A stretch of 64,000 nt of DNA from assembly GCA_002746935.1 (NCBI GenBank), contig PDRW01000039.1:38264-102263 (forward strand). The letters run 5' to 3'. Positions 62,665-64,000 of the stretch are shown piece after piece. The notes beneath the pieces were generated by a model. It did not search any database. It saw only the letters and a program-made list of their open reading frames with translations, and was not told the DNA's origin. Position 1 is the first letter of the stretch; each line of letters opens with the position of its first letter. The position numbers were made by a program, and so were the translations under genes. The stretch comes from Rhodobacterales bacterium (GTDB lineage Bacteria; Pseudomonadota; Alphaproteobacteria; Rhodobacterales; Rhodobacteraceae).

Positions 62665-63773
62665 CCCGGATTCCCACGTTGCTGACAGCCATTCTCATGG
62701 TTCTCCTCACGGCCGGGGCGGCCAGTGCCAACCTGATCCGGGTGAAGGATCTGGTGGAGTTTGATGGCGTGCGGGGCAACGACCTTGTCGGCTATGGCCT
62801 TGTCGTCGGCCTCAACGGTACCGGCGACGGGATCCGAAATGCGCCGTTTACCGAAGACATCATGTCGAATATTCTCGAACGGCTCGGTGTGAACATCACC
62901 GGCGAACAATTCCGGCCCAAAAACGTTGCCGCGGTTTTTGTAACGGCGGAGCTTCCGCCATTTGGTCGGGCCGGATCCACCATCGACGTCACGGTTTCGG
63001 CGATCGGCGATGCCAAGAGCCTGTTGGGCGGAACCCTCGTGATGACCCCGCTCAATGCGGCCGATGGCGAAATCTATGCTGTCGCCCAGGGCACGGTGAT
63101 CGCCGGAGGCGCTTCGGCAGAAGGTGACGGAGGCGGCGTAGTTCAGGGAGTCCCGACTTCGGGGGCAATTCCCTCGGGCGCGAGGATCGAGCGGGAGATC
63201 GAGTTTGATTTTACCCAGCTCAAGTCTATCCGTCTGGCACTGCGCGATCCTGATTTCACGACCGCTGGGCGAATCGAAACTGCGATCAACCGGCACTATG
63301 GAAAGACAGTCTCCCGGATGCTCGATGGAGGAACCGTAGTGCTCGACATCGCCGCTACCGGAGCGCCAAGCCCAGCGCATGCGCTGGGCCAAGTCGAAAA
63401 TATCGGGGTTGAGCCTGAGCGCAAGGCGCGCGTCGTGGTGGACCAGCGCTCAGGTACGATCGTTCTGGGAGATGACGTGCGGATCAGCCGGGTCGCAGTA
63501 AGCCAGGGCAACCTGACTTTGCGGATCGAGGAGAAACCGATGGTCGTTTCCCCGAACCCTTTCACTGATGCAGCCCCAATTGTCATTCCCAGAACAGATG
63601 CAAGCATCACAGAAGAGCCCGGGCCCGGTCTGGCGGAGGTAGCAGGGGGGACTTCCCTTGCTGAGGTGATCGCAGGCCTGAATGCGTTGGGCGTTTCGCC
63701 ACGTGACATGATCGACATTCTGAAAAGCATCAAGGCAGCAGGCGCGCTACACGCGGAATTCATTGTTCGCTGA
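62661..63773 (+). CDS. flgI: Flagellar P-ring protein FlgI
   Basis: Periplasmic P-ring subunit of 370 residues with a signal peptide (MTRIPTLLTAILMVLLTAGAASA). The mature start NLIRVKDLVEFDGVRGNDLVGYGLVVGLNGTGDG and later RGVQGVPTSGAIPSGARIEREI-type segments are standard. It forms the bushing around the rod. It is the last complete flagellar gene in the window. Confidence 0.96.
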   Translation: MTRIPTLLTAILMVLLTAGAASANLIRVKDLVEFDGVRGNDLVGYGLVVGLNGTGDGIRNAPFTEDIMSNILERLGVNITGEQFRPKNVAAVFVTAELPPFGRAGSTIDVTVSAIGDAKSLLGGTLVMTPLNAADGEIYAVAQGTVIAGGASAEGDGGGVVQGVPTSGAIPSGARIEREIEFDFTQLKSIRLALRDPDFTTAGRIETAINRHYGKTVSRMLDGGTVVLDIAATGAPSPAHALGQVENIGVEPERKARVVVDQRSGTIVLGDDVRISRVAVSQGNLTLRIEEKPMVVSPNPFTDAAPIVIPRTDASITEEPGPGLAEVAGGTSLAEVIAGLNALGVSPRDMIDILKSIKAAGALHAEFIVR

Positions 63774-63987
63774 CATGGGTAGTGTCTGATCCAGCTCCTG
63801 TTTTGCCGGACAAATGGTCGGCTTCGATTCTTGCCCTGATGAACTCGTGAAGCGCCCGACCTATAGAGCGTTTGACGAAATACCTGACACAAGAAGCATC
63901 ACCTAAAGCGCTTCCATCTTACGTTGAATCGCGCGGGGTTCACATTTGGTCTGATTTCTGATTCATCCTGTTCAGGAGGATCAGTTC
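63774..63987 (+). other. Non-coding tail with repeat-like sequence before a possible gene start
   Basis: The 214 bases after flgI have no supported gene. ACCTAAAGCGCTTCC followed by GTTGAATCGCG at 63901-63934 resembles the second half of common alphaproteobacterial intergenic repeats. A GGAGG at 63976-63980 lies before an ATG at 63988. Confidence 0.5.
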
Positions 63988-64000
63988 ATGCCCAACCCGC
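63988..64000 (+). CDS. Possible gene start cut by window edge
   Basis: An ATG eight bases after GGAGG opens a frame M-P-N-P that runs off the window. The start and the repeat-like upstream would fit an insertion-sequence transposase, but four codons cannot show this. Confidence 0.3.

Overview
This 64 kb window is high-GC chromosomal DNA of an alphaproteobacterium. It is most likely from Rhodobacterales (the Rhodobacteraceae/Paracoccaceae group). The evidence is the gene set and the gene order: monomeric isocitrate dehydrogenase, amidase/aminotransferase/ftsK/lolA in a row, ybbN/Lon-substrate-domain/Trm112, soxR divergent from a VOC gene, and a motB-flgE-flgK-flgL-flgI flagellar block. CtrA-like TTAA-N7-TTAA boxes and the common alphaproteobacterial intergenic palindromes agree with this. 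No rRNA, tRNA or CRISPR array was found. A possible insertion-sequence edge is seen only at the extreme right end.

Layout. 0-3 kb: three subunits of a xanthine-dehydrogenase-family molybdenum hydroxylase, the large one cut by the window edge. 3-8 kb: housekeeping genes (dapB, rbfA, truB, deoA, two DUF genes). 8-13 kb: hypCDE, the Fe(CN)2CO cofactor assembly genes for [NiFe] hydrogenase, without any hydrogenase gene nearby, followed by the molybdate transporter modABC. 13-21 kb: monomeric icd, an AGE-family sugar isomerase, a Wza-like exporter with a divergent sugar transferase, and a DegP/HtrA protease. 21-26 kb: NAD salvage genes pncA and pncB around an alcohol dehydrogenase, an unusual short-repeat cluster, and an AAA ATPase of unknown role. 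26-33 kb: arfB, a YhhQ-type transporter, mepA, an MFS protein, a thioesterase, yggT and recQ. 33-38 kb: soxR/VOC with a near-perfect SoxR box, xthA, a truncated SGNH hydrolase, and the ybbN operon. 37-44 kb: amidase, aminotransferase, ftsK, lolA and a lytic transglycosylase. 44-47 kb: hspQ, a 443-bp gene-free gap with repeats, a STAS/HATPase partner-switch pair, a GFA protein and a pseudouridine synthase.

47-53.5 kb: a minus-strand homogentisate (tyrosine/phenylacetate-type) degradation operon. It runs hmgA, fahA, DUF2059, an MBL-fold protein, an FAD aromatic hydroxylase, DUF2783. It carries no maleylacetoacetate isomerase, and the MBL protein has lost half of its metal motif. 53.7-57.7 kb: an ABC-dependent capsule export locus (KpsM-, KpsE- and KpsT-like) with a GT2 glycosyltransferase. 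The KpsE-like protein has a 23-triplet Gly/Pro/Asn-Lys-Pro tract ahead of its first membrane helix. 57.9-63.8 kb: motB, flgE, flgK, flgL and flgI, read rightward.

The most interesting signals are the interleaved hairpins at 22061-22124, the collagen-like tract in the KpsE-like protein, the isolated hypCDE block, the metal-motif-deficient MBL protein inside the hmg operon, the CtrA boxes before two flagellar genes, and the loss of the catalytic end of the SGNH hydrolase inside a nested palindrome. No wholly new multi-gene system could be demonstrated from the sequence alone.
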